Shown here one piece after another: positions 20,258 through 30,925 of a stretch of DNA of 64,000 bases. Position numbers and translations under genes: made by a program. This DNA is from Gautieria morchelliformis (Eukaryota > Basidiomycota > Agaricomycetes > Gomphales > Gomphaceae): contig WHVA01000063.1 in the NCBI GenBank assembly GCA_015179125.1, forward strand, positions 1 to 64,000, in the 5' to 3' direction. The notes under the pieces were generated by a model. The model worked only from the letters and a program-made list of their open reading frames with translations. It did not search any database and was not told the origin of the DNA. The first letter of the stretch is position 1. Every line of letters begins with the position of its first letter.

Positions 20258-23200
20258 GATGTGTGCCCCTGCTGCCTGTACATAACCGGTTTGCCTGTCT
20301 TGAAGTAGAGAATGAAAAGCCCCGACTCCCCTCACTTCATACAGACCCACCGGATAAAGTCACACAAAAGCCAAATCCGACACCCCGTCTATCCCGCATC
20401 CGCCCTTGGGAGAGACGCCTTCCGAAGTGCTATGTCGTTGCTGCCACCCCTGGCCCCAAGTCACTAGTCATTAAGGTAGAGATCCAGACGACAGATACGG
20501 CGGAAGTCAAATCCGGACCCGCCCTTGTCGATTGCGGGGCCACTGGTCAGTTTATGGACCGGGACTATGTGGAACGGAACCGACTGACCACGCGGAAGTT
20601 GCAACGTGCAATCCCGGTGTTCAATGTGGATGGAAGCCCCAATGAGGCAGGGTCCATCACGGAGATAGTGGACACAATTCTCCGCTACGATGGACACTCG
20701 GAACGCACTTCCTTCGCTGTCACCAGCCTGGGGAAGCAAGACATCATCCTTGGGTTTACCTGGCTTCAAGAGCACAACCCGGAGATCAATTGGCAGACTC
20801 GGAAGGTACTGATGAGTCGATGTCCAGCCAAGTGTCACATGTGCCGGTCGGAAGCGCGGAAGGAGCACCAGGAGCAGCGGAAGACCGAACGGCTCATACA
20901 GACATGTCGTTCCGGCCCCCATCCACTGCTTGCAGAAGAAGACTCGGAAGCGGAATTTGACCCGGATCCCCCTTCCAAGTCCGATTCCGACGTCATCCGA
21001 CTCGGCCTGGAAGACGCTCTGACGGAAGGGGAGCGCTTGCTGTACGTAAACCTTCCGCCGGAGGCGGAACACATCCGCGCCACCGGAAATATTTCGCAAC
21101 GCCTTGCTGAAGCCTCTAAGAGGTATGATAGAGTGGAGGCGGAAATTCCGGAGTACCTGCGGGAGTTTGAGGACGTCTTCTCCAAGGAGTCGTTTGATGC
21201 CCTGCCTCCGCGGAAACTGTGGGACCATGCCATCGAGTTGGAGCCTGGGTCGAAGCCCACCAACTGCAAGGTCTACCCGCTGTCACCCAAGGAGCAAGTA
21301 GAGCTCGATGCATTCCTTGCGGAAAATCTCCGTACAGGGAGGATCCGCCCCTCCAAGTCACCCATGGCATCTCCGGTGTTCTTCATCAAGAAGAAGGACG
21401 GCTCGCTCAGACTTGTGCAGGATTACCGGGCCTTGAATGCGATCACGATCAAGAACCGGTACCCCATTCCGCTCATTTCCGAATTGATCACACAACTCCG
21501 CGGGGCGAAGTACTTCACTAAGCTGGATGTCCGCTGGGGCTTCAATAATGTCCGGATCCGGGAGGGAGATGAGTGGAAGGCCGCATTCCGCACCAACCGA
21601 GGACTCTTGAGCCACAGGTCATGTTCTTTGGCCTCACCAACAGTCCTGCCACGTTCCAGACAATGATGAATGACATTTTCCGTGACATGATAGCAGAAGG
21701 GGTTGTCTGCGTCTACCTCGATGACATCCTCATCTTCACAAAAACAATGTCCGAACATCGGGAAGTCGTGCGGAGAGTGCTGGAACGACTCCGGGAGTAC
21801 AACCTGTGTCTCAAGCCGGAAAAGTGCGAATTTGAGCGGACGCGGATAGAGTATCTTGGGGTGATTGTGTCGGAAGGAAAGGTGGAAATGGACCCCGTCA
21901 AGGTTTCCGGTGTGTCGGATTGGCCGGTGCCGCGGAACAAGAAGGAAGTCCAGTCCTTCATTGGGTTTGTCAATTTCTACCGGCGGTTCGTCAAGGACTT
22001 CTCCTGCCACGCCCGTGCCCTCTTCGACCTCACCAAGAAGGAGGTTGGATGGCGGTGGGGAGAGCCGGAACGGACTTCCTTTGACAAACTCAAAGAGCTG
22101 ATCACTTCCGCCCCGGTCCTGATCTTTCCCGACGACTCTCGCCCTTACCGAGTCGAGGCGGATTCTTCCGACGCAGCTACCGGAGCGGTCTTGTCGCAAC
22201 AGTCATCGGAAGAAGGTGGGGGGTGGCATCCGATTGCCTTCTTCTCTAAGAGTCTCAGTCCGGTCGAGCGGAACTACGAGATCCATGACAAGGAGATGCT
22301 GGCAATCATCCGAGCGCTGGAGGAGTGGCGACACTTCCTCGAGGGTGCTCTATGCCCATTTGAGATCTGGACAGACCACAAGAACCTTGAGTATTTCTGC
22401 ACGTCTAAGAAGTTGAACCGACGACAAGCACGGTGGTCCCTACACCTGTCCCGGTTTGACTTCATGCTCCACCACCGCCCCGGCCGCACCATGGGCAAGC
22501 CCGATGCCCTATCCCGCCGTGCGGATCATGGAAGCGGAAGCGGAGACAATGCGGATATGACACTGCTCCGCCCAAGTCTCTTTGCAATCCGCGCCCTAGA
22601 AGGAGTGACTGCAGTTGGAGCGGAAGCGGAAATGCTCCGGGACATCCGGAGACAGTACCGGAATGGAGAGAAGGAGGAGTCGGTGGTGAAGGCAGTGGAG
22701 GAACTTCGGAAAGGGCACTCACGGTCTGTACGGGCAGCGGAATGGTCGGAACGGGATGGGCTGCTCCACTTCAGAGGCAAGGTCTACGTTCCAGATGGGG
22801 TGGACCTCCGCCGCCGCATCGTGTCCCAGCACCATGACACGCGGGTCGCTGGGCATGCTGGCAGGTGGAAGACGCTGGAGTTAGTGGCTCGGAATTACTG
22901 GTGGCCTCAGATGTCCCGCTATATTGGGCAGTACGTGAAGACATGTGATCTTTGTCTCCGAACCAAAGCGCAACGACATCCACCCGTCGGAGAACTTGTT
23001 CCGCTCCCGATTCCCGAATCCCGCTGGGACACCATCAGTGTCGACTTCATTGTTGAACTCCCAGAGTCTCATGGCTACGACGCGATCATGAACGTCGTGG
23101 ATTCGGTAAGCAAGGTGTCCCACTTCATTCCGACGCACACGACGATCACAGCCCTCGGAGCAGCCCGCCTGTTCCTTGCACATGTCTGGAAGTTGCATGG

Positions 23201-23786
23201 GCTCCCGAAGCAAGTTGTTTCCGACCGAGGTCCGCAGTTTGTCGCGGAACTGACTCGGGAGCTCTACCGCCTGCTCGGCATAAAGCTAGCTACCACCACG
23301 GCATACCATCCGCAGGGTGACGGACAGACGGAACGGGTCAATCAGGAGTTGGAGCAATATCTCCGCCTCTTTGTCAATGAGAGGCAGGATGACTGGGATG
23401 AATTACTTCCGCTGGCGGAATTCCAATACAACAACCATGTCCATTCCGCCACACAACAGACTCCCTTCATGCTCGACTCCGGACGACACCCGCGGATGGG
23501 CTTCGAACCACGCCAGGCTGAGTCCCGACTCGAGACGGTCAATGAGTTCCGAGACCGCATGGACTCCACCCTTTCGGAAGCCAAGTCGGCCCTTGCAAAG
23601 GCCAAGGATGACATGGCGAGGTACTACAACCAACGCCGGGTTCCTGCCCCAGAGTACCAAGTTGGAGACAAGGTGTATCTAGATGCAAGGGACATCCGCA
23701 CCACACGCCCTTCACAGAAGCTTGCCCACCGCTACCTTGGGCCCTTCACAGTGACGCGGAGGGTTGGACGGAATGCATACCGCCTG
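20254..23786 (+). pseudogene. Gypsy pol: protease, reverse transcriptase, RNase H, integrase (one frameshift)
   Basis: The first part, to about 21605, contains the retropepsin motif ALVDCGATGQF and the reverse transcriptase start (VFFIKKKDGSLRLVQDYRALN, NRYPIPLISELI, AKYFTKLDVRWGFNNVRI). At about 21607 one T seems missing and the match continues in the next frame: VMFFGLTNSPATFQTMMND, then catalytic YLDDIL at about 21714. RNase H has VEADSSDAATGAVLSQ and YEIHDKEMLAIIRALEEW. Integrase has an HHCC finger (HDTRVAGHAGRW...CDLCLRTK), the DDE residues in VDFIVELP, SDRGPQFVAEL and the downstream GQTERVNQELEQYL, and ends in the GPFTVTRRVG barrel. The frame stops at TGA 23787-23789. Confidence 0.93.
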
Positions 23787-24162
23787 TGACTTCCGATGTC
23801 CATGTCCCGCCTCCACCCCGTCTTCAACGTGGTGAAGTTACTCCCTATGCTTGAAGACCCAATTCCAGGTCGGAAGGCTCATCCGCCACCTCTGCCAGAG
23901 ATTGTAGATGGGGAGGAGCACTATGTGGTGGAACGGATCCTGGACAGCCGGTTTGTGCGAGGACGACTCCAATTCCTCGTGAAGTGGGAAGGGTATGGGT
24001 ACGAAGAGAATTCGTGGGTCCCGGAGCAAGATGTTTCCGCCCCGGACAAGCTCGGGGAGTTCTATAGGACACATCCCGGTGCCCCTCGCCGGATCCGCTC
24101 GTTGGCATTTCAATCCCTCGTGTCCCATGCTTCGAGGACGCAGCACGCTAGAGAGGGGGTGA
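23787..24162 (+). pseudogene. C-terminal chromodomain of the Gypsy integrase, separated by a TGA
   Basis: After TGA 23787-23789 the same frame continues with MSMSRLHPVFNVVKLLP, the usual link of chromoviral integrases, and then a chromodomain: HYVVERILDSR, RLQFLVKWEGYGYEENSWVP. Chromodomains direct insertion to marked chromatin. The stop lies where an arginine codon is normally found (RL-R-LP), so CGA to TGA is the simplest reading. Confidence 0.88.
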
Positions 24163-24619
24163 TGTCAGGGGACACCCTGTTTTCCATTTCCAGTTCCGAC
24201 TCCATTTCCGACTCCGATTCCGATTCCATCTCCGCCTCCGCTCTCGGAAATGATTCCGCTTCTGGGAGAACTTCTACCAGTTCTGTTCGCCTTCCGAGTT
24301 CCACTCCAATTTCCGAGTTCCACCCTCGGAACAGTGTCGGAAATCAAGCGACTCGCGTAATAGGTGACATCAAGGGTCGATCAAGGGTCAGGGAGGTGCA
24401 GGGTTGATGGCGGGTGCCAAGTGTTGTCCCTGGCTGCGCAGCGTAGTATAATACGGGCTCGCTGACATTGGGGGTCCTTAGACTTTTCTCTTTGGATTTC
24501 CCCTTGTCAGGTGAGAATCCCCTCTCTTGTATGCTCTGTTCATTTATACAGACTTTGGATTTCCCCTTGTCAGTTGTGTGGTAGTGTGATCTCCACGACT
24601 AGCCAGGGTTGCCCTTACA
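24163..24619 (+). repeat. 3' LTR of the Gypsy element
   Basis: Near-identical to 18432-18894 and bounded by TGTCAGGG and CCCTTACA. It follows the polypurine tract at 24150-24162 and carries the same TATAATACGGG box. Confidence 0.93.
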
Positions 24620-25224
24620 GAAAGTGACCAAAGAGTCAGACGAGGAGGGGTTGGATGAAGAGGTAAGTCCTCGGGTCAGGTTGGTTCAGCTTGACTTATG
24701 TTTTTATTTTCAGCATGAACCTTGTGATACTTGCAGGCATCGCCAAACCCGGTGTCTGAGCAGAAAGAAAACCGCATGCCAGCAGTGCGTGGACCAGAAG
24801 GTCCAGTGCAGTTTCCTAGACAGGAAACGGAAGCAGAAGGATGAGGGGGAAACTGAGGGGTCAGGGCCGAAGAGCCAAGGTGGCTTTGGTCAAGCCGTCG
24901 GGAGCCATACCGACAGTGGACATCCATGCTGGGCCATTGGGAGCGGGGATCAAGGGCTTAAAACCTGATGGGTTTTCTGGAGCTGAGGTCTCCTTGATGG
25001 TGAGGGACTTGCTGTCCCAGCAGAACCAGCAACTGGAGCGGAGCAATCACCTGCTCCAGGGTGTTTTGGACTTTGTGCAGCAGATTGAGCGGCACAACTC
25101 CAGACTGAACAAGCGGCTACACTTGTGGACCACAGCAGCTGAGAACGCTGCCTTGTGGTCGGGTTTGGATTCAGGTTGGGGTGGGTTCGATTTGTCCAAT
25201 TTCACGTCGAATTCACCTCCGTGA
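24620..25224 (+). pseudogene. binuclear Zn-cluster-like protein with coiled coil, 5' end replaced by a Gypsy LTR
   Basis: Coding sequence starts abruptly at the LTR end (KVTKESDEEGLDEE). A 51-nt intron at 24663-24713 (GTAAGT to TTTTCAG) leads into EPCDTCRHRQTRC and TACQQCVDQKVQCSF. The cysteines are spaced C-X2-C-X6-C-X7-C-X2-C-X6-C, which resembles fungal Zn2Cys6 DNA-binding clusters. A basic KRKQK stretch follows. The likely C-terminal half, a coiled coil (LLSQQNQQLERSNHLLQGVL), continues in a different frame from about 24880 to the TGA at 25224, so one base has been gained or lost. No start codon remains. A retroelement-associated origin is also possible. Confidence 0.5.
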
Positions 25225-25313
25225 AACGCCCTAATGTACGTGTTCTTCGACACATGTGTCTCTTCTCTCCCTCATTATCAACACATCCAAAAAACATCTC
25301 TGGTGCCCTGAGA

Positions 25314-25903
25314 CTACTTAAGTAACGCCTCCCTGAGGATATCCAGAAGTGTGGTGGCTGTCCTTTCCTGGATTGCAAGAGCCCTATCCTGCCATTCCAG
25401 CAGATTTGCATGGAAGATTTCCATCGCCTTCTCATCCTGCTCATCTTTTCTCTCAAGCAGCTTGACCATCCTTGCCATGTCATGTGCTGATTGGACATGA
25501 CTCATGTTCGGGAGTCGTGTCCGCTTATTACTCTCAGCGTTGGAATCACTGGATTCACCATGGTCCCATTCATCTTTTTTCCAAGAAGCTTGACCATCCT
25601 TGCCATGTCATGTGCTGATTGGACATGACTCATGTTCGGGAGTCGTGTCCGCTCGTTGCTCTCGGCGCTGGAATCACTGGATTCACCATGCTCGACCTCG
25701 TCATGCTGCTTCCCCTTGTTGCGTGCGGTAAATTTTTTACGCTCCTTGCGCGTTTTTGACGCCAGAGCAATGGCTGGGCTGGAGGGCGGGGTGGAGGGGT
25801 GAGACGAGGTGGGTGTGCTAGGTGGTTGTGATCTGTTGGTGGTGTGCGCGAGATGGAATGGATTGACCACAGCGTCAGCAGTCAAGGGAGGGATAGGGTT
25901 CAT
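25314..25903 (-). pseudogene. unknown small basic protein split by an internal 128-bp duplication
   Basis: From ATG 25903 the minus strand encodes NPIPPLTADAVVNPFH, a Pro/Ser/Thr-rich linker, a lysine-rich segment (KTRKERKKFTARNKGK), an acidic SSDSSAESNE stretch and MSHVQSAHDMARMVKLL, where the frame goes astray. The same MSHVQSAHDMARMVKLL segment recurs at 25505 and continues with a helix (EIFHANLLEWQDRALAIQER) to 25314. The duplication, 128 bp and not a multiple of three, breaks the frame. Without it a protein of about 155 residues would read through. I do not recognise the family. Confidence 0.5.
25461..25691. repeat. tandem duplication, 128-bp period
   Basis: CTTGACCATCCTTGCCATGTC starts at 25461 and again at 25589. 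The match continues through GGAATCACTGGATTCACCATG in both copies with only a few differences, so the duplication is young. Confidence 0.9.
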
Positions 25904-26060
25904 TGTTGTCGTGTTCTTAATGTAGTCCTGGAGCGGACGCGTGTGGTGGATACAAGTGGACGCGTTAGACTTAGTAAATTCACACGATACGCTCATATTT
26001 TTCAAAATCGCTGTCCGAATCGGCCGAAGCTAATATATATTGCCAGCATCTAACTCTCTA

Positions 26061-27759
26061 ATGACCCAAAATTATGTCCATGGAAGCCCAGGCGAGCCAA
26101 CGACCATTTCACATGAGCAGCCTTTCGAAGTCCAAAATGCTGAACTGATTGCGTCGCCGGTGGCTCTGCCCTGCGGGCGTATTGTCTCCAATCGTCTAGT
26201 GAAGGTGAGTTTATCCCAGGAATTATGTGTTCATTACATGGTCATTGACGATGAAGCGCGAAGGTAGCGATGTATGAACACCTCGCAGCGTTTTCGGGTG
26301 GGCTACCCAACCAATACCACATTTCCCTTTATTCCAGGTGGGCTCGAGGAGGATGGGGGATGATTATCACTGGCAACTGCCAAGTATCTTCGTCTCATTT
26401 GTCATTGGGACGGGACATTATCATTCCGTCTTCTATCTCTGCTCTTGATCTGGAATCCTTCAGAGCGCTGTCACTTGCAATCCATTCGTCTGGCACAAGC
26501 CCTTCTAGAGACACCGCTGGGCCCTTAGCTATCATGCAGTTAAGCCACTCAGGTCGACAATCTCCCCGGTTTATTGGAGGGCGTTTGGGAACCTTCCGCC
26601 AACCTTTTAGCCCTTCCTCTCGTCGTGTTGGAGATGATACAAAGGAGGCGTTTCTTTCCAAACTATCCTACAGGCTCATGTTCCAAACCCCACGCGTCCT
26701 CTCTCGAGAAGACATTGGAGACGTAGTCGAAGAATTCGTCAATGCCGCCAAGTTGGCGTGCGAGACGGGCTTTGACGGGGTCCAGTTACATGCAGCCCAC
26801 GGCTGTGGGTGCTAGGCGTTTTAGTAGGCGAATCTACCTGACTTGAACTGGTCCACCAGATCTCCTTTCGCAATTCCTATCTTCCAAGGTGAGTTTAAAA
26901 TATTTGACTCGAAGTTCAATGGCTGGACTCGACACGACAGCTTAACACCCGCAAGGACGAGTATTCAAATGCCATCCTGTTGATACAGCAGATAGTTACT
27001 GGTATTCGTGGGGTAACCCCTGCCCATTTTATCTTAGGCATCAAATTAAACGCTGGCGACTATGTTCTGGGAGGCATTTCGGAGGAGGGGGCGCTCGGCC
27101 ATGTTAAACAAATCGGCCTTCTGGGAGTTGATTTTATCGAGATCAGTGGTGGAGATTACGAAAATCCCAGTGAGGCTGTATTTATTCCCTTTGGCATCAT
27201 AACTCAAAGGCTGTTTTTTCAATGATTCTTAGCTTTTGCGGCCTCTACTTCCCCGCGTCAAGCGTTTTTCTCCTCTTTTTCCCGCCAGGTTGTCCAGTCC
27301 CTCCAGACTTCTGGGAACAAAGCTGCCCCGTTAATCGTCCTGACTGGTGGCTTGCGAACGCCATCCCAATTCTCACATGTCATTCGACAAAACCATGCAA
27401 ACCTCCTTGGTATAGGACGACTATCGATACTGTGTCCCGATTTGCCTCGTCAAATATCCCCCTTTTCTGTGCCGCGCGGTTACGACGATACAAAGTTTCC
27501 CCTTCGGGAGCCCACACTGTTCAATCCACGTTGGCTGCCTAAATTAATTGGAGCAGGTGTTAACACAGCATGGTATACCGTAGGAATGAGGCAGCTTACT
27601 TATGGTAAAGAAGTGGATATTGAGATGGGAACCCTCAGTGCATTGTTCTGGATGTGGGCATGGACAGGGCCGAGTGGATTGATTGGCGCTTCGAAATGCA
27701 TTCTTTTCGTCCTTCTTCTCCTGCCGATCTCGAGCAGACTCGTAGAGTTTATACGGTGA
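26061..27759 (+). CDS. NADH:flavin oxidoreductase, Old Yellow Enzyme family, with C-terminal membrane segment
   Basis: Five exons join in phase: 26061-26204, 26264-26804, 26860-26888, 26941-27169 and 27233-27759, giving 489 residues. Motifs in order are NRLVKVAMYEHL, GGWGMIITGNCQV, GPLAIMQLSHSGRQ, VNAAKLACETGFDGVQLHAAHG followed across two introns by YLLSQFLSSKLN and DEYSNAI, then GIKLNAGDYV, VDFIEISGGDYENPT, PLIVLTGGLRTPSQ and NHANLLGIGR. This is the FMN-binding TIM barrel of OYE-like enzymes, which reduce activated C=C bonds with NAD(P)H. The third exon is only 29 nt. The last 30 residues contain a hydrophobic stretch (CILFVLLLLP), suggesting membrane anchoring. The exact substrate is unknown. 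Confidence 0.9.
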
Positions 27760-27839
27760 AGACTTATATTAATATCTGACACTAATATATTTGGCCATTT
27801 TTCAGCATGACTCGATGCGTGATGCATGATGATCTAATC

Positions 27840-28250
27840 CCATTACAGTAGTTTCGGAAAACCTCGTCATTTTTTCTTCTTCTCAGAGGCGGTTGCTCTC
27901 TTCTTGTGGCCGTCCCACTGCTTCTCTTGTGTCATATACCTCTGGCAGCTGCTCTCTTTACCAGCATGTCGATGTCCTGCAAGTGAGGCAGCCCGTCCTG
28001 GTAGATTGTGCAATCATGCAGTTACTGGATTCATCGGTATGCCATCTGGCCCCGTTACAACAGGTCTCGCTTTGTATTTCCCTAACATGTCGACGAAGAA
28101 GAGGCTGGTTGCTTCAATTGTGTCATGTAGAGTGCTCATGGATATCAGTGGCACATCGTGCTTCAGAGCAAAATCTTAGCAGCTCATCCAGATACATTTC
28201 AAGTGTGGTATCTACCAGTGCATCGTGAATTTGTGTCGTCCTCGGTGCAT
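27840..28250 (-). pseudogene. degraded coding block, family unknown
   Basis: On the minus strand HDALVDTTLEMYLDELLRF runs into ALKHDVPLISMSTLHDTIEA and FFVDMLGKYKARPVVTGPDG after a one-base frame change. A TGA then separates this from LHNLPGRAASLAGHRHAGK and a charged tail (QWDGHKKRATASEKKK). The codon-like composition and continuity across two lesions suggest a decayed gene. I could not name the family. Confidence 0.35.
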
Positions 28251-29305
28251 ATATATGGTCGGCCTTGGAGTGGATTCAAAGGTAGCATAACATTGCCATA
28301 AGGATATTCATGTTAGTGCCCAGCGAGCCAAAGGGCACGTTGCTCCATACATCGACTTATAGACCGATAGACCATCGCGAACGGCCAGTTTCCGGCCAGA
28401 GCTCGCCTCTGGGGAAAAAATAAAATAAAGACGGCGCGCGTCAAAGTTTTCCGGAAACGCTGAGTGTACCTGGCATGCAATTATAGCCAAAGTTCACCTC
28501 TAGCTCATTCTATCACGGAGCCTTCTGGCCAATTCTCGCCGACTCCTTTCCAATGGCATCCGATTCGGGCGGTTTGTTGGCAATGCCATTGATGATATGT
28601 ACAGTACTTAGTTTCGATCGAAGCTCCGGGCGGACGATCGACGCTCCAGGATGAGAATAGCCTGTTGCCTGGGACGTCCATCGACCACCGGATATACACC
28701 CGACACCGAGCTTCACTTTTCTGCACAAATTTCCAGCTGAGCCTCAACGCGTCCACAAATTACAGTAAACCCATCCCGGTTCCTTGTGGTCGCACCTCTA
28801 ACTGTAATAACTGGATATGACTAGTACCTGTACAGTTCTTACATCAATAACCCCCTTGCCAGTGCCGTTCATCATACCAACTGCATATGTGCAATCCATT
28901 TGCTGCAGAAGGTCTCCCATGCTAACCGTCGATCTTCGCCCGGCAGCCTTAGCTGTCACACATCCTTATTTCGTAGATTTGACCGTGTATCAAGTAAGGG
29001 CCAATATTGCTCTGGAAATACGCCGGGGAAGGCCCGTCACCCAGCCTCCACAGACAAGAACCCGGAGTTCGAGAAGTATGAATTCCATGTAAGCTCTACG
29101 GACTTCAACCCATTAACCAACACCTGACTGTCTGATCGAGGGGATACTGTTCATCTGAGAACAGGAGACTGTCTCGCGTAGTGGACGCTATGTCCTCATT
29201 TGCTCATATGCGATATCTAGTAGTTCCGTGGTTTCCCCGTGTAAATCAAAACCCGCTTCGGGATGAACTGGGCTTCTCCGAACCTTTCTCCCCTCAATCT
29301 GAACC
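28251..29305. other. intergenic stretch without a supported gene
   Basis: Short open frames only. The last 150 bp should hold the promoter of the aldo-keto reductase. Confidence 0.4.
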
Positions 29306-30692
29306 ATGCCTGTGCGTTATTCTGTAAAGCTCAACACTGGGGCAGAAATGCCTACGGTGGGGCTTGGGACGTGGAAGTCTGAGCCGGGGAAAGTCTCCAA
29401 GGCCGTCGCAGCTGCCATCAAGGTACGCCCTATTCAGCCGTCTCAGGCTCGCTGCATCTCATGCTATTGTTAAGGCTGGTTATCGCCACATTGACACTGC
29501 AGCAGCATATGGTGTGTCCGCAGTGCATACTCGTTCAATTTTCTTAGTAACGCTCCACTTTCAGCTAACGAGAAAGAAGTGGGAGATGGCATGAAGGCAG
29601 GCATGAAGGCAGCTGGGATCGACCGAGAAGACGTGTTCTTGACGACCAAGCTGCCTAACGACTACCATGGAAACCCTCTGCAAGCTTTAGAAACATCCTT
29701 GGAGAAGTTGCAAACATCATATCTTGACCTGTGTAAGTCCCAGGGCCTTTTGGGCGGCTATAAAACCTTACATCGAGATGCCGGGTTGTAGGGCTTATGC
29801 ACTGGGTAGGTCTGAATTTGTTTTACACATCAACAACTAATCGGACCCTCGCAGCCAGCACCTATACGAAAGGTTGCAGTAAGTTTGCTAGCCGTCTTTC
29901 ATCCTTCCACTGGCACACTGTGCGATATCATCGCAGAGGGTCCCGATAAGTCTATAGACTGGCTTGATACCTGGAAGAAGATGGAAGAAATATATAAGGC
30001 TCACCCCGACAAAGTCCGGGCGATCGGTATGTCCTTCTTATCTTTCCCATCTTCTGCTTTCTGAAGATATCAGGCGTATCGAATTTTTACGTGCCATACC
30101 TCGAACGTCTTCTAAACGCCCCTACGATAGTTCCTGCTGTCAACCAGATTGAGTTGCACCCGTATGTCGAAGCTGGCAGTTGTTTTTTGCTGTTTACTTT
30201 CATATGCTTTGCTATCAATAGGTTGTGTCAGGGCCAGGACGTTGTCGATTTCTGTCGCAAGCGCGGAATTGTCGTTACGGCATACTCTCCTCTTGGCTCT
30301 GACGATTCTCGCATTCGCGATAACCCAGTCGTCAAAGAAATCGCTGAAAATCACGGCGTCAACCCATCCAACATTTTAATCTCTCTCCAGGCCAACAGGG
30401 AAGGCGTCACTGGTCTGTATTTCTTCTATTAGTAGTCATGTCCATGTGGCTGATCGTTTACAATACGTAGTCATTCCAAAGTCGGTCACTGAGCAGCGCA
30501 TAATCGGTACGGCCCAGATATGTTGTGTTGCAACTCTGTCAGCACCCTGACGGCTTCATTTTAGACAATTTCAAAACAGTCAACCTAACTGATGAAGAAG
30601 TCGCCAAGCTTAACAGCCTAGGTTCAACGACCACGTTCCGTGTCTGCACGCCAAAATGGACTGGATGGGGTGACCTTGGCTTTCCCCAGTGA
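29306..30692 (+). CDS. aldo-keto reductase
   Basis: Ten short exons can be chained from ATG 29306 to TGA 30690-30692. The product has [29 protein letters not shown] (catalytic Asp and Tyr), [12 protein letters not shown] (catalytic Lys), YLDLWLMHWPAP (catalytic His), [40 protein letters not shown] and [11 protein letters not shown], the NADPH-binding end. The full tetrad of an (alpha/beta)8 AKR is present. Such enzymes reduce aldehydes and ketones with NADPH; the short form resembles AKR3-type glycerol or methylglyoxal reductases, but the substrate is not shown. One exon, 29792-29805, is only 14 nt and carries the catalytic histidine. Introns are mostly 50-60 nt. Confidence 0.92.
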
Positions 30693-30925
30693 ACATGAAT
30701 TTTAGCAGGTGGTCAGGCTAGCTGGATATTTTGTCCCTTTCTTAGACTGTAGAGCAACGTGCTAGTCAGCCAATAACATCAGAATCCATATGTAGCGCTC
30801 CTCCTGAGATGTCCGAATCAGGAAGGCCGGCTACTATTCTCAGGCCCAACGGTGTATGACAACGGTGGGCTCGCGCGCACTCCACTTCGAAGTTTGTGCA
30901 ACCTCAGGCTGTCGTCTAGACGATT
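30693..30925. other. short intergenic region between aldo-keto reductase and sorting nexin
   Basis: The two genes run in the same direction with about 230 bp between stop and start, which must contain the aldo-keto reductase 3' end and the sorting nexin promoter. Confidence 0.5.

Larger units (their letters stand above)
18432..24619 (+). mobile_element. complete Gypsy chromovirus with paired LTRs
   Basis: Two LTRs (18432-18894 and 24163-24619) flank gag, protease, reverse transcriptase, RNase H, integrase and a chromodomain in the standard Ty3/Gypsy order. The LTRs differ by a 6-nt indel and about three substitutions, so insertion is recent. A polypurine tract GAGAGGGGGTGA precedes the 3' LTR. 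The 5 bp outside each end (GCGCC on the left, GAAAG on the right) do not match, so no target-site duplication is visible. The pol frame carries a one-base loss and a TGA, so this copy is not autonomous. Confidence 0.95.
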
